From: Desulfosarcina sp.
Lineage (GTDB): Bacteria > Desulfobacterota > Desulfobacteria > Desulfobacterales > Desulfosarcinaceae
Length of the DNA stretch: 46,356 bases
Assembly: GCA_014237405.1 (NCBI GenBank)
Contig: JABZFO010000076.1
Span: 1 to 46,356, forward strand
Direction of reading: 5' to 3'
Below the pieces are notes generated by a model. The model was given only the letters and a program-made list of their open reading frames with translations, searched no databases and had not been told where the DNA came from. The stretch's first letter is position 1. Every line of letters starts with the position of its first letter. The translations under genes were made by a program, and so were the position numbers. Shown one piece after another: positions 25,999-34,542 of the stretch.

Positions 25999-27330
25999 TT
26001 GAGTGTTAACGTAACCATGCCGAAACTGGGCATGACGATGAAAGTGGGCAAAGTCTCGAAATGGTATAAAAATGAGGGTGATTCCGTTGAGAAAGGGGAG
26101 AATCTGTTTGAAGTTGAAACGGAAAAAATTACCAACAAGATCGAATCACCGGGAAGCGGAATTTTGTTTCAGGTTGTGGTGTCCGTCGGTATGACCGTAC
26201 CTATTGGGACGATCCTGGCGGTTATAGCCGAAGCTGGGGAGCAACCTGAACGTATTGAAGGCATCCGGGCCGGCGAAGTGGTTGAAATGAAAGCGGAGGC
26301 GGGAAAGCCCCAGTCTGCTGAAGCGGAAACCGGGCCAAAGGAAAAGAAACGCATATTGTCGACCCCATCCGCACGCCGCGTGGCAAAAGAACTGGGTGTT
26401 GATTTGACATTGGTACCGGGCACCGGTCCTGATGGAAAAGTAAAAGATGCGGATGTGCGCAAATACCATGAAGAAGGGCCGCCCGCGCCAAAAATCACCC
26501 CCCTGGCCGCCGAAATCGCCAAACAAGAAGGACTGGACCTGTCTGAAATTACAGGAACCGGGGAAAATGGCAAGATTACCCGGCAAGATGTCGAGTGTGC
26601 CCTTGCGGCGGTGAGGGCTGTCCCGGAAGGGGAGCCTTCCCCGATCAAGGTGATCCCCTTTGAAGGTATACGTAAAGTTATCGCAGACAACATGCACGCC
26701 AGTTTGCAGAACGCTGCCCAGCTCACCGCTTTCACTGAGGTGGATGTCACCGAAATGGTTCGGTTCAGGGATCTTATGAGGGCGGAATATAAAAAAGATG
26801 ATTCCGTAAAGATTTCTTACAATGACATCATTGTCATGGCAACAGCCCGTGCATTGATGCGCCATCGAATTATGAACTCCACCCTGGTCGGTGAAGAGAT
26901 CCTGGTCCATGACACTGTGCATCTGGGTATCGCTGTGGCTTTATCCGAAGGCCTCATTGTCCCGAAATTGCGCAACGCTGAACAGAAAAATCTACTGCAA
27001 ATCTCCAGGGAGGTCAGGCAACTGGCCCAAAAGGCGCGCGAGGGAGCTTTGAGCGTAGAAGAGGTTACAGACGGCACCTTTACCATCAGCAATGTCAGCA
27101 TGCTCGGCATGGATGGATTCACACCGGTACTCAATCCACCGGAGACCGGAATTCTCGGCGTTGGCCGCGTGATCGAAAAACCGGCTGTATTTAATGGTGA
27201 GATCACCATCCGGCACATGATGACGCTCAGTCTCACCTTTGATCACAGAGTCGTGGACGGTGCACCGGCCATGACTTTTTTAAAGGATCTGGCCCGCTAC
27301 CTGGCGCAGCCTCTGCTGATCATGGCATAG
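25999..27330 (+). CDS. acoC: Dihydrolipoamide acyltransferase E2 (acetoin dehydrogenase type)
   Basis: E2 carries acyl groups on lipoyl-lysine and hands them to CoA. An N-terminal lipoyl domain has Lys 43 in ETEKITNKIE. Two E3/E1-binding (PSBD) segments follow (STPSARRVAKELGVDL..V.GTGPDGKV; TPLAAEIAKQEGLDLSEITGTGENGKI). The catalytic domain ends with SLTFDHRVVDGAPA, holding the active His and Asp. A linker rich in Ala, Glu and Pro separates the domains. TTG 25999 is the start because AAAGGAGG lies eight bases before it. It is the first gene of the locus downstream of the sigma-54 promoter. The substrate assignment to acetoin rests on the linked acoX and acoR. Confidence 0.9.
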   Translation: MSVNVTMPKLGMTMKVGKVSKWYKNEGDSVEKGENLFEVETEKITNKIESPGSGILFQVVVSVGMTVPIGTILAVIAEAGEQPERIEGIRAGEVVEMKAEAGKPQSAEAETGPKEKKRILSTPSARRVAKELGVDLTLVPGTGPDGKVKDADVRKYHEEGPPAPKITPLAAEIAKQEGLDLSEITGTGENGKITRQDVECALAAVRAVPEGEPSPIKVIPFEGIRKVIADNMHASLQNAAQLTAFTEVDVTEMVRFRDLMRAEYKKDDSVKISYNDIIVMATARALMRHRIMNSTLVGEEILVHDTVHLGIAVALSEGLIVPKLRNAEQKNLLQISREVRQLAQKAREGALSVEEVTDGTFTISNVSMLGMDGFTPVLNPPETGILGVGRVIEKPAVFNGEITIRHMMTLSLTFDHRVVDGAPAMTFLKDLARYLAQPLLIMA

Positions 27331-27375
27331 CATCCAAAATTAGATCCATAAATTCGTATTTAATGAGGTGAAATA

Positions 27376-28746
27376 ATGCATGATGTGATGGTCATCGGTG
27401 GCGGATCAGGCGGTTATGCAGCCGCGATCCGAGCTGCCCAGTTGGGGGCGAATGTTGTATTGGCTGAATGTGCCGAAACAGGCGGCACCTGCGTAAACCG
27501 GGGATGCATTCCCAGCAAGGTCTGGCTAAGGGCCGGCGATTTGCTTGACCGGCTTAAGACAGGAAAAGAGTTCGGTATTAATGCCTCCGTTGAAGAGATT
27601 GATTTTAAGGCACTGACAGAGCGAAAAAGCGGTGTTTCGGCGGAAATCCGCATGGGTATGGACGCACTTTTACAAAACAACGGCGTTGAGGTCGTTAAAG
27701 GAAGGGCAATTTTAAAAAGCCCGCAGGAAGTGGATGTGGATGGTCGTATCATTGAAACTAAAAAAATCATTGTCGCCACGGGCAGTTCCTTATGCGCATC
27801 GGAGATACCAGGGTTAGAAAAAGCCGCCATGACCACGGACGACGTGTTGGAAATGACGGCGTTGCCCGAGTCGATACTGGTCTGTGGGTCCGGCTTTATC
27901 GAAGTCGAAATGGCCTTTTTGCTCAATGCATTCGGCTGCAACGTCGTTATGGCGGCCGGGTCTGCGAGAATTTTATCCAAAGAAGATTCAGACACCAGCC
28001 AGAGGGTTGCCCAGGCGTTAAGGGAAAAGGGTGTTCAAATTATTCCCCGCGCATCTCTTGAGTCCGTAAAAACAACCGAAACAGGCGCAACTTGCAAGCT
28101 TTCGGGCCCCAAGGAGCATAGTGTCAAGGTGGAAAAAGTCCTGGTTTCCAAAAGGGAGCCGAATACCACCGACCTGGGTTTGGAAAAGCTCGGCGTAACG
28201 TTAAATGAAGATAAAGGCATCCGGGTAAACGACAGGCTGGAGACCCCGGTTGAAGGGATTTTTGCCATTGGCGATGCAACTGGTGGCTGGATGCTTAGCC
28301 ACGCGGCTTCGTCCATGTCTGTTTTTGCCGCTGAAAACGCCATGGGAGCAAATAACCGCTTTCCATTTAATCTTATTCCCCGGTGCCTGTGGACGCAGCC
28401 TGAGATGGGCGCGGTGGGGCTTTCGGAAGAAGACGCGGAAAAAAAGGGATATGACGTGGAAACCGGCGTTTTCCCGTATGCCATCAACGGGCTGGCCATG
28501 GTTCGCAACCAGGTAGATGGTGCTGTCAAAATCGTCTCGGATGCCCGTTATGGTGAAATTTTAGGCGTGCATATCGTCGGTTCCAATGCCACTGAAATCA
28601 TCGGTGAGGCGGTAATGGCCATGCAGCTGGAAGCCACGGTTCAGGAACTGGCCCGCAGCATCCGGGTCCATCCCACCTTTTCGGAAGCGGTGGTCGACGC
28701 GGCCCGGGATGCCGGTAACTGGGCACTATATCTGCCCAGGGGCTGA
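27376..28746 (+). CDS. lpdA: Dihydrolipoamide dehydrogenase (E3)
   Basis: This 456-residue flavoprotein reoxidises dihydrolipoamide with NAD+. It has the FAD motif GGGSGGYAAA, the redox disulfide GGTCVNRGCIPSK (Cys 39 and 44), the second nucleotide motif around VCGSGFIEVEMA, and FAIGDATGGWMLSHAAS. The C-terminal interface domain ends with VHPTFSEAV, including the catalytic His-Glu region. It follows acoC by about 45 bases. Confidence 0.93.
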   Translation: MHDVMVIGGGSGGYAAAIRAAQLGANVVLAECAETGGTCVNRGCIPSKVWLRAGDLLDRLKTGKEFGINASVEEIDFKALTERKSGVSAEIRMGMDALLQNNGVEVVKGRAILKSPQEVDVDGRIIETKKIIVATGSSLCASEIPGLEKAAMTTDDVLEMTALPESILVCGSGFIEVEMAFLLNAFGCNVVMAAGSARILSKEDSDTSQRVAQALREKGVQIIPRASLESVKTTETGATCKLSGPKEHSVKVEKVLVSKREPNTTDLGLEKLGVTLNEDKGIRVNDRLETPVEGIFAIGDATGGWMLSHAASSMSVFAAENAMGANNRFPFNLIPRCLWTQPEMGAVGLSEEDAEKKGYDVETGVFPYAINGLAMVRNQVDGAVKIVSDARYGEILGVHIVGSNATEIIGEAVMAMQLEATVQELARSIRVHPTFSEAVVDAARDAGNWALYLPRG

Positions 28747-28772
28747 TATCAGGCTTTAAAGCCGATAGCTCA

Positions 28773-30326
28773 ATGGAAAAACGCATATTGAAAGAGATTC
28801 AAATCATCGATTGGGGAGTGCTTGACTACGGCCAGGCCCTTGTCCGTCAGCAGCAAATGGTTGCCGAACGGATAAAAGGCCATAGCCCGGACCGCCTGGT
28901 GTTGGTTGAGCACCCGCCGGTGGTAACCATCGGCCGCAGTGGAAGCCTGAAAGATCTTTGCATTGCAAAAGAGGCTTTGGGTCAAAAGGGCGTTTCCCTG
29001 CACAAGGTGGACAGGGGCGGCCGGGCCACGTTTCATGGGCCCGGGCAACTGGTGGTTTATCCCATCGTCAAGGTCAGCGACAAAGATCTGCACGCTTTTT
29101 TGAAGCGACTGCTCGATACCGTTGCCGATGTGCTGCGAAGCTACCGCCTGGTTCCTGAATTTGAAGAGGGAAAACCGGGCCTGTGGGTTAACGGTGCCAA
29201 GATCGCCAGCGTCGGGCTGGCGGTGCGCAAGTGGGTCACCTACCATGGTGTCGCCTTAAACGTCTGTACAGACCCTGGATGGTTCGACCTGATTGTTCCC
29301 TGCGGTCAACCAGGTGAGAAAATAACTTCCATGGATCATGAGATGGGCGCTCTGGTGGATATATCGGATGTGAAAAAGCGCTTTGTTGACCGTTTTTGTA
29401 GTCAACACCATTACACCGCGTGTGAGGAAGTAAAAGCCAAACCGGGCAGGCGCCCGCAATGGCTGGTTATATCGGCAACTGACCTTAAGGCTGCGGATCG
29501 CATGGAAAAGCGGCTGGAGCGTTTACAGTTGGCCACCGTCTGCAAGAGCGCCCATTGCCCCAACCAGGGGGAATGCTTTCAGCAGGGCACCGCCACCTTC
29601 ATGATCCTGGGAACACGCTGCACCCGCAGGTGCCGATTTTGTGCAGTGGACAAGGGCGCACCCCATGCTCCGGATGATGGGGAACCCAAACGGGTCGCCA
29701 TGGCAGTGCAGCAGTTGGGCTTAACGCACGCGGTGGTCACCTCTGTGACCCGGGATGATTTGTCCGACGGGGGCGCCGGGTATTTTGCCGGGACCATCCA
29801 ACAGATCCGCAAACAATGCCCCGGCGTGTCAGTGGAAGTATTGGTGCCGGATTTTAACGGGGTCATCCCGGCCCTTGACACGGTATGTGAAGCCCGGCCG
29901 GACGTATTCAACCATAACATCGAAACCGTGCCGCGACTGTATGCCGGGATTCGCCCTGTGGCTGGATACCGGCGCTCACTATGCGTATTATCCTACGCTT
30001 CCAGCCGGGGGCTTTTGGTCAAATCGGGGCTTATGCTGGGTCTTGGCGAAACGGAAAACGAGATCAATAAAACCATTATGGATTTAAAATATGCCGGCTG
30101 TATGTTGCTCACCCTGGGGCAGTATTTGGCACCGTCCAAAGATCATGTGCCGGTGACGCGTTATGTTCCGCCGGAGGAATTTGAGATGTGGGCCGAAACT
30201 GCCCGCGGTATGGGGTTCACATCCGTGGCCTCCGGCCCGTTGGTAAGAAGCTCCTATCGTGCCGGGCAAATGATGGATGCAAGCAAAACCGCATTCGATA
30301 ACAATCAGATCAGAAAGGTAAGCTGA
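28773..30326 (+). CDS. LipB-LipA fusion: octanoyltransferase and lipoyl synthase
   Basis: A single 517-residue frame joins two enzymes of lipoate synthesis. Residues 1-220 are LipB, with RGGRATFHGPGQLV, catalytic Lys 143 in GAKIASVGLAV and catalytic Cys 177 in IVPCG; it moves octanoate from ACP to lipoyl domains. Residues about 228-517 are LipA, a radical SAM enzyme that inserts two sulfurs. Cys 257, 262 and 268 (CKSAHCPNQGEC) hold the auxiliary cluster, Cys 283, 287 and 290 (CTRRCRFC) hold the SAM cluster, and RSSYRAG is near the end. All key residues of both parts are visible. The position between E3 and E1 genes suggests dedicated lipoylation of AcoC. Confidence 0.93.
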   Translation: MEKRILKEIQIIDWGVLDYGQALVRQQQMVAERIKGHSPDRLVLVEHPPVVTIGRSGSLKDLCIAKEALGQKGVSLHKVDRGGRATFHGPGQLVVYPIVKVSDKDLHAFLKRLLDTVADVLRSYRLVPEFEEGKPGLWVNGAKIASVGLAVRKWVTYHGVALNVCTDPGWFDLIVPCGQPGEKITSMDHEMGALVDISDVKKRFVDRFCSQHHYTACEEVKAKPGRRPQWLVISATDLKAADRMEKRLERLQLATVCKSAHCPNQGECFQQGTATFMILGTRCTRRCRFCAVDKGAPHAPDDGEPKRVAMAVQQLGLTHAVVTSVTRDDLSDGGAGYFAGTIQQIRKQCPGVSVEVLVPDFNGVIPALDTVCEARPDVFNHNIETVPRLYAGIRPVAGYRRSLCVLSYASSRGLLVKSGLMLGLGETENEINKTIMDLKYAGCMLLTLGQYLAPSKDHVPVTRYVPPEEFEMWAETARGMGFTSVASGPLVRSSYRAGQMMDASKTAFDNNQIRKVS

Positions 30327-30715
30327 TGGAAACAAAACGTTTTATCGTTGAAATCGGCACAGGGGCTGATCTGCACGGAGAAGACGTCACCAAGGCCGCA
30401 TGCCGAGCTGTAAAGGACGCCATTTCCAGAAGCTGTCTGTGCGGGTTGGTGGAAATTCTGGGAATCGAGGACCTGCAGGCCATGCAGGTGGATATTCTGG
30501 TGGCCTCTCCAAGGCCGGATGAAGTGGATTTGGAGCAGGTCAAGGCCACTGCACCTATCGGGCAGAAAACTGCCCGCTCGGTGGCCGGTGGCATGGTTGT
30601 GGCGGGGTTGTGTGTCCCCAATTTTGCACCGAACTGTGATCAAATCGTCGTGGCCAATGCGGCGGTGACGGTTTCCGTTCGCACAAATTTTCCAACCTGT
30701 GCGGTTAGCCATTAG
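30326..30715 (+). CDS. Lin0512-family conserved protein
   Basis: The 129-residue protein starts with RFIVEIGTGADLHGEDVTKAA..AVKDAIS, the signature I associate with the Lin0512 family of unknown function, and continues IGIEDLQAMQVDILVA and PFTGQKTARSV-like text (here IGQKTARSVAGGM). Its start overlaps the lipB-lipA stop (TGATG), so translation is probably coupled. The last residues (CAVSH) and the stop codon are written by a TTAGC heptamer tract, so the original end may have been replaced. The function is unknown; the family is often near 2-oxoacid or acetoin dehydrogenase genes. Confidence 0.7.
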   Translation: METKRFIVEIGTGADLHGEDVTKAACRAVKDAISRSCLCGLVEILGIEDLQAMQVDILVASPRPDEVDLEQVKATAPIGQKTARSVAGGMVVAGLCVPNFAPNCDQIVVANAAVTVSVRTNFPTCAVSH

Positions 30716-31030
30716 CGGTTAGCCGTTAGCATTAAAAAGGGGTTGAAATGAGAGATTTTAGAAAACTTAACGTATGGGAGAAAGCTCATCATTTTACACT
30801 ACAGGTCTATAGAATCACAAAGAATTTTCCTTCTGATGAGCGAGAACTTGCCAGGTTTATGAGCATAGCTGCCGGATCTGCAAGCGAGGTGGAATATCAG
30901 CTGCTTCTCGCTTGCGATCTCAATTATATACAGGATGAAACATATAGAGAACTTAATCAACAGGTCAATGAGGTAAAGAGGATGTTGAACAGTTTTATCC
31001 AAAAGCTAACCGCTAATGGCTAAAAGCTAA
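30705..31030. repeat. Inverted TTAGC / GCTAA heptamer tracts enclosing a four-helix gene
   Basis: TTAGC occurs at 30705, 30712, 30719 and 30726, exactly seven bases apart. Its complement GCTAA occurs at 31005, 31012, 31019 and 31026, again seven apart. The two tracts face each other and enclose the four-helix-bundle gene at 30748-31023, whose stop codon lies within the right tract. The layout looks like a small element with pairing ends, similar in plan to 23S rRNA intervening sequences that encode the same protein family. Confidence 0.75.
30748..31023 (+). CDS. Four-helix-bundle protein (23S rRNA IVP family), shortened
   Basis: The 91-residue product begins MRDFRKLNVWEKAHHFTLQVYR and ends EVKRMLNSFIQKL, the hallmark ends of the S23/IVP four-helix family (usually about 115-120 residues). 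Between FPSDE and RELARF (near base 30841) the usual L..Q.RRA..SIPANIAEG segment of about 27-30 residues is missing, so one helix is absent and the fold is probably lost. The gene is enclosed by inverted heptamer tracts and interrupts the aco locus. The function of the family is unknown. Confidence 0.8.
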   Translation: MRDFRKLNVWEKAHHFTLQVYRITKNFPSDERELARFMSIAAGSASEVEYQLLLACDLNYIQDETYRELNQQVNEVKRMLNSFIQKLTANG

Positions 31031-31165
31031 CCGCACAGGTCGAAAAACTTTATCTGGAAGACTATAGAACCGTTTTTTGGAGAAAGGAGGAGCTAACCCT
31101 ATACCGGTAAATCGAAGATATCTGGTCAAGCCGTTTTCTCAACGTGAAAAAGAAGGAGGGAAGCA

Positions 31166-32125
31166 ATGGACCTGACGAATGAGCAATTAATTAAGATGTA
31201 TACCACCATGGTCAAGATTCGAACCTTTGAAAATAGGGTTGCCGAACTTTTTGCGGGCGGCAAAATCCCCGGTTTTGTCCACCTGTATGTGGGCGAAGAG
31301 GCGGTTGCCACGGGAGTGTGCGCGAATTTGACCGATAAGGATTATATCACCAGCACCCACCGTGGCCACGGGCATCTCATTGCCAAGGGCGGAGACATCA
31401 AGCTGATGATGGCCGAGCTGTTCGGCAAAAAAACCGGTTACTGCAAGGGAAAAGGCGGCTCCATGCATATCGCCGATCTTGATCTTGGCATTATGGGTGC
31501 CAACGGTATTGTGGGCGGCGGTCCGCCGTTGGCTTCCGGGGCTGCGCTGGCCTGCCAGTATCTGGGCAATGACAGTGTGGCGGTGTGTTTTTTCGGTGAC
31601 GGCGCCTCCAACCAGGGAACCACTCATGAGGCCATGAACCTGGCCAGCTGCTGGAAGCTGCCGGTGGTGTTTGTCAATGAGAACAACATGTACGGCATCT
31701 CTTCCTGCACGCGCGACTCCATGTGCGTTCCCAACGTGGCCGATCGCGCGGCGGGATACGATATACCCGGTGTGGTTGTGGACGGAAATGATGTTGTTGC
31801 CGTTTGTGAAGCGGCCGCCGAAGGCATCAACCGTGCACGTCAGGGCAAGGGGCCTTCTTTGATTGAATGTAAAACCTATCGCCACAGGGGGCACTTTGAA
31901 GGCGATCCTTGTGCCTATCGCGATGATGCGGAACTTGAAGAGTGGAAAGAAAAAGACCCTATTCCGCGGCTGGAAAAGAAACTGCTGGAGATGGAACTGC
32001 TGACCGAGAGTAAAGTTGAGGAGATTAAGGGGGCGCTTCAGAAGGACCTGGCCGCCGCCGAACAATTTGCCGAAGAAAGCCCGTTCCCCGATGTATCCGT
32101 GCTGACAGAGGATGTGTATACTTAA
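31166..32125 (+). CDS. acoA: Acetoin dehydrogenase-type E1 alpha subunit
   Basis: This TPP-dependent E1 subunit decarboxylates or cleaves the substrate and passes the two-carbon unit to lipoamide. It has RGHGHLIAKGGD, GSMHIADLDLGIMGANGIVGGG, the TPP/Mg motif GDGASNQGTTHEAMNLA...VVFVNENNMYG, and E1-alpha ending blocks ECKTYRHRGHFEGDP. AAGGAGG precedes ATG 31166. The length of 319 residues fits AcoA or PDH-alpha. The acetoin reading relies on acoX and acoR, so a 2-oxoacid substrate is not excluded. Confidence 0.9.
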   Translation: MDLTNEQLIKMYTTMVKIRTFENRVAELFAGGKIPGFVHLYVGEEAVATGVCANLTDKDYITSTHRGHGHLIAKGGDIKLMMAELFGKKTGYCKGKGGSMHIADLDLGIMGANGIVGGGPPLASGAALACQYLGNDSVAVCFFGDGASNQGTTHEAMNLASCWKLPVVFVNENNMYGISSCTRDSMCVPNVADRAAGYDIPGVVVDGNDVVAVCEAAAEGINRARQGKGPSLIECKTYRHRGHFEGDPCAYRDDAELEEWKEKDPIPRLEKKLLEMELLTESKVEEIKGALQKDLAAAEQFAEESPFPDVSVLTEDVYT

Positions 32126-32160
32126 GCGCTTAGGGCAATTTTTCCGACAAAACGCCTTTC

Positions 32161-32195
32161 CAAGTTTCAAGTATCAGGTTTCGAGTTTCAAGCCA
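32161..32195. repeat. CAAGTTT heptamer tract between acoA and acoB
   Basis: Five consecutive 7-base units, CAAGTTT, CAAGTAT, CAGGTTT, CGAGTTT and CAAGCCA, lie in perfect register just before the acoB ribosome site. They are the same length class as the TTAGC and TGAAC tracts but have a different sequence. Confidence 0.7.
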
Positions 32196-32224
32196 AAGAC
32201 GGAAATCCAAAAGGAGGATTGAAA

Positions 32225-33199
32225 ATGTCGAATATGACTTTTGCGCAAGCGATAAAAGATGCCCATGTCGTTGAAATGGAGCGTGATCCCAATATTTATG
32301 TCGCCGGTGAGGATGTGGGGGTTTTTGGTGGATGTTTTGGCGTAACGGCCGGCCTGCTCGACCAGTTTGGCGAAAAACGGGTGAAAGACACCCCTATTAC
32401 CGAAAGCGCCATCGTCGGGACAGCGGTGGGAGCGGCAAGTGCCGGTCTACGGCCGGTTATTGAATTGATGTTTGTCGATTTTATCGGTGTGGCCCTGGAC
32501 CAGCTCTATAACCAGGCTGGAAAGATGAAATATATGTTCGGCGGCAAAGCCAAAATTCCCATGGTCATGCGCGCCGCATGCGGTGCCGGGATCGGTGCCG
32601 CCGCCCAGCACTCCCAATGCCTGGAAGCCCTGTTCATGCATCTTCCCGGGTTGAAGGTGGTCATGCCCAGCACGCCCTATGATGCCAAGGGGCTTTTGAT
32701 TGAAGCTATTCGCGATGACAACCCGGTGGTTTTCCTGGAGCACAAAATGCTTTATGCCGTTGAAGGGGAGGTTCCTGAAGGGGATTACACCATCTCTTTT
32801 GGCCAGGCCGATATCAAGCGTGAAGGCAAGGACGTCACCGTCGTGGCCACGGCCAATATGGTCCATACTGCTTTGGGCGCGGCTGAAAAGCTTGCCGCCG
32901 ACGGGATCAGCCTGGAGGTGGTGGACCCGCGTACGCTTAATCCGCTGGATGGGGAGACAATTATCGCATCGGTTAAAAAGACCCACCGGTTGGTGATCTT
33001 GCACGAAGAGGTAAAATTCGCCGGATCAGGGGCAGAAATAGCCGCCCAGGTGGCTGAAGAAGCCTTTGATTATCTGGATGCACCGATTTTGCGGGTGGCC
33101 GCGCCTTTTTGCCCGGTTCCCTTTTCTCCGCCGTTGGAGCAGGCCTACATACCGAGCGAGCAGCAGCTCATTGACGCTGTCAAGAAAGTGATGGCGTAA
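32225..33199 (+). CDS. acoB: Acetoin dehydrogenase-type E1 beta subunit
   Basis: The 324-residue partner of AcoA has the pyrimidine-binding part of the TPP site (GEDVGVFGG, TPITESAIVGTAVGAA, ELMFVDFIGVALDQ), the central PFVA-type block AACGAGIGAAAQHSQCLEALF, and a C-terminal transketolase domain with VVDPRTLNPLD. ATG 32225 is chosen because AGGAGG at 32212-32217 is spaced seven bases away; a TTG six bases earlier would be too close. Confidence 0.92.
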   Translation: MSNMTFAQAIKDAHVVEMERDPNIYVAGEDVGVFGGCFGVTAGLLDQFGEKRVKDTPITESAIVGTAVGAASAGLRPVIELMFVDFIGVALDQLYNQAGKMKYMFGGKAKIPMVMRAACGAGIGAAAQHSQCLEALFMHLPGLKVVMPSTPYDAKGLLIEAIRDDNPVVFLEHKMLYAVEGEVPEGDYTISFGQADIKREGKDVTVVATANMVHTALGAAEKLAADGISLEVVDPRTLNPLDGETIIASVKKTHRLVILHEEVKFAGSGAEIAAQVAEEAFDYLDAPILRVAAPFCPVPFSPPLEQAYIPSEQQLIDAVKKVMA

Positions 33200-33218
33200 T
33201 TAAAGAGAGGTTCTGAAC

Positions 33219-34214
33219 ATGTCATTGGTCGGCATCATCGCCAATCCGGCCTCGGGAAAGGATATCCGGCGGCTTGTCGCCTACGGCAGTGTGTTCGACA
33301 ACCAGGAAAAAATCCGCATTGTGCGCCGTATCCTTCTGGGCCTTCAAGCCGCCGGTATCCAGCGCATCGCTTATATGCCGGATTACCACGGGATTGTGGA
33401 GCGGGCTCTGGACGGGTTGCAAGTCGACATGGAGGCTGAGCGGCTGCAGTTTGACACCAAGGCGGACCAGCGCGATTCCATCAAGGCGGCGCACCTGTTG
33501 TCCCAAAAAGGGGCCGGCTGTATTGTGACCCTGGGCGGCGATGGCACCAACCGGGTTGTGGCCAAGGGGGCGGGCCGGGTTCCAATTCTGCCCCTGTCAA
33601 CCGGTACCAACAACGTATTTCCCTACATGATCGAAGGAACGGTGGCAGGTCTTGCGGCCGGCCTGATCGCCACCGGGAAAGTCTCCCGGAAAGAGGGAAC
33701 CTTTCAATCTACCCGCCTGGAGGTTGTAATCGAAGGCGAAGTCGTCGATATCGCCCTGGTAGATGCCGTGGTCAGTACGGATGTGTTTATTGGGTCTCGC
33801 GCCATATGGAAAATGGATAAAATCAGGCAGGTCTTTTTAAATCGCACAAGTCCGGCCAGCATCGGCTTTTCTTCCATCGGCGGGATGCTCCGATCCATAG
33901 CTGCCCAGGAGCCTGTCAGCATGTATCTGAAAATAGGCAACAATGGGCGGCCGGTCACGGCGCCCATCGCTCCCGGTATCATTGAAACCGTGTCGGTCAA
34001 GGATGTGCAATTGATGGCGGACTGGGAAAGTGTGGACATTCATTTTGCGCCCTCCGTAGTGGCGTTGGATGGGGAACGGGAGGTGGAAATCAAGAAGGGG
34101 CAAGAGGCAGCGATACGACTTTCAGTGAACGGTCCCCTGGTCGTGGATGTCGAGGGGACAATGACATTTGCAATGAAAAGGGAAATTTTTGCGCCGGCAA
34201 CATCGATAAGCTAA
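33219..34214 (+). CDS. acoX: AcoX, NAD-kinase-like protein of acetoin loci
   Basis: The 331-residue protein begins GIIANPASGKDIRRLVAYGS and contains the nucleotide-binding motif IVTLGGDGTNR (GGDGT) and PLSTGTNNVFP, typical of ATP-NAD/diacylglycerol-kinase-like folds. This AcoX type is found almost only with acetoin dehydrogenase genes; its reaction has not been settled to my knowledge. It follows acoB by about 20 bases. Confidence 0.88.
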   Translation: MSLVGIIANPASGKDIRRLVAYGSVFDNQEKIRIVRRILLGLQAAGIQRIAYMPDYHGIVERALDGLQVDMEAERLQFDTKADQRDSIKAAHLLSQKGAGCIVTLGGDGTNRVVAKGAGRVPILPLSTGTNNVFPYMIEGTVAGLAAGLIATGKVSRKEGTFQSTRLEVVIEGEVVDIALVDAVVSTDVFIGSRAIWKMDKIRQVFLNRTSPASIGFSSIGGMLRSIAAQEPVSMYLKIGNNGRPVTAPIAPGIIETVSVKDVQLMADWESVDIHFAPSVVALDGEREVEIKKGQEAAIRLSVNGPLVVDVEGTMTFAMKREIFAPATSIS

Positions 34215-34239
34215 ACATACTAAAATAAAGGATACGGAA

Positions 34240-34542
34240 ATGACTTTAAAGGCAGCGTTTATATTTTTAGCACCGGAGGTCGATCCTGATAAAGATCGGC
34301 AAACAGTGGTGACGCCGCAAGTCGAATTGACTGCGGTTGCGGCCAGCAACTACAAAGAGGCCGAAGCGGTTGCCGTCAAATTAGTTGAGGAGGGGATAGA
34401 GGCCATTGAATTGTGCGGTGGCTTTGGAAACAAGGGTACAGCGCGTATTGCAGAGGCTGTGGCCGGAAAAGCGGCCGTCGGTGTGGTTCGTTTTGACGGC
34501 CATCCGGGTCTGGGCGGAAAAAGTGGCGACGAGCTGTTTTAA
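34240..34542 (+). CDS. DUF6506-like small protein
   Basis: The 100-residue protein reads MTLKAAFIFLAPEVDP, VELTAVAASNYKEAE, GIEAIELCGGFGNKG and AVGVVRFDGHP. It has the alternating beta-alpha pattern of the DUF6506 family as I recall it. The function is unknown. Its stop overlaps the start of the cytochrome gene (TAATG), so it is probably co-translated with the redox genes that follow. Confidence 0.6.
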   Translation: MTLKAAFIFLAPEVDPDKDRQTVVTPQVELTAVAASNYKEAEAVAVKLVEEGIEAIELCGGFGNKGTARIAEAVAGKAAVGVVRFDGHPGLGGKSGDELF

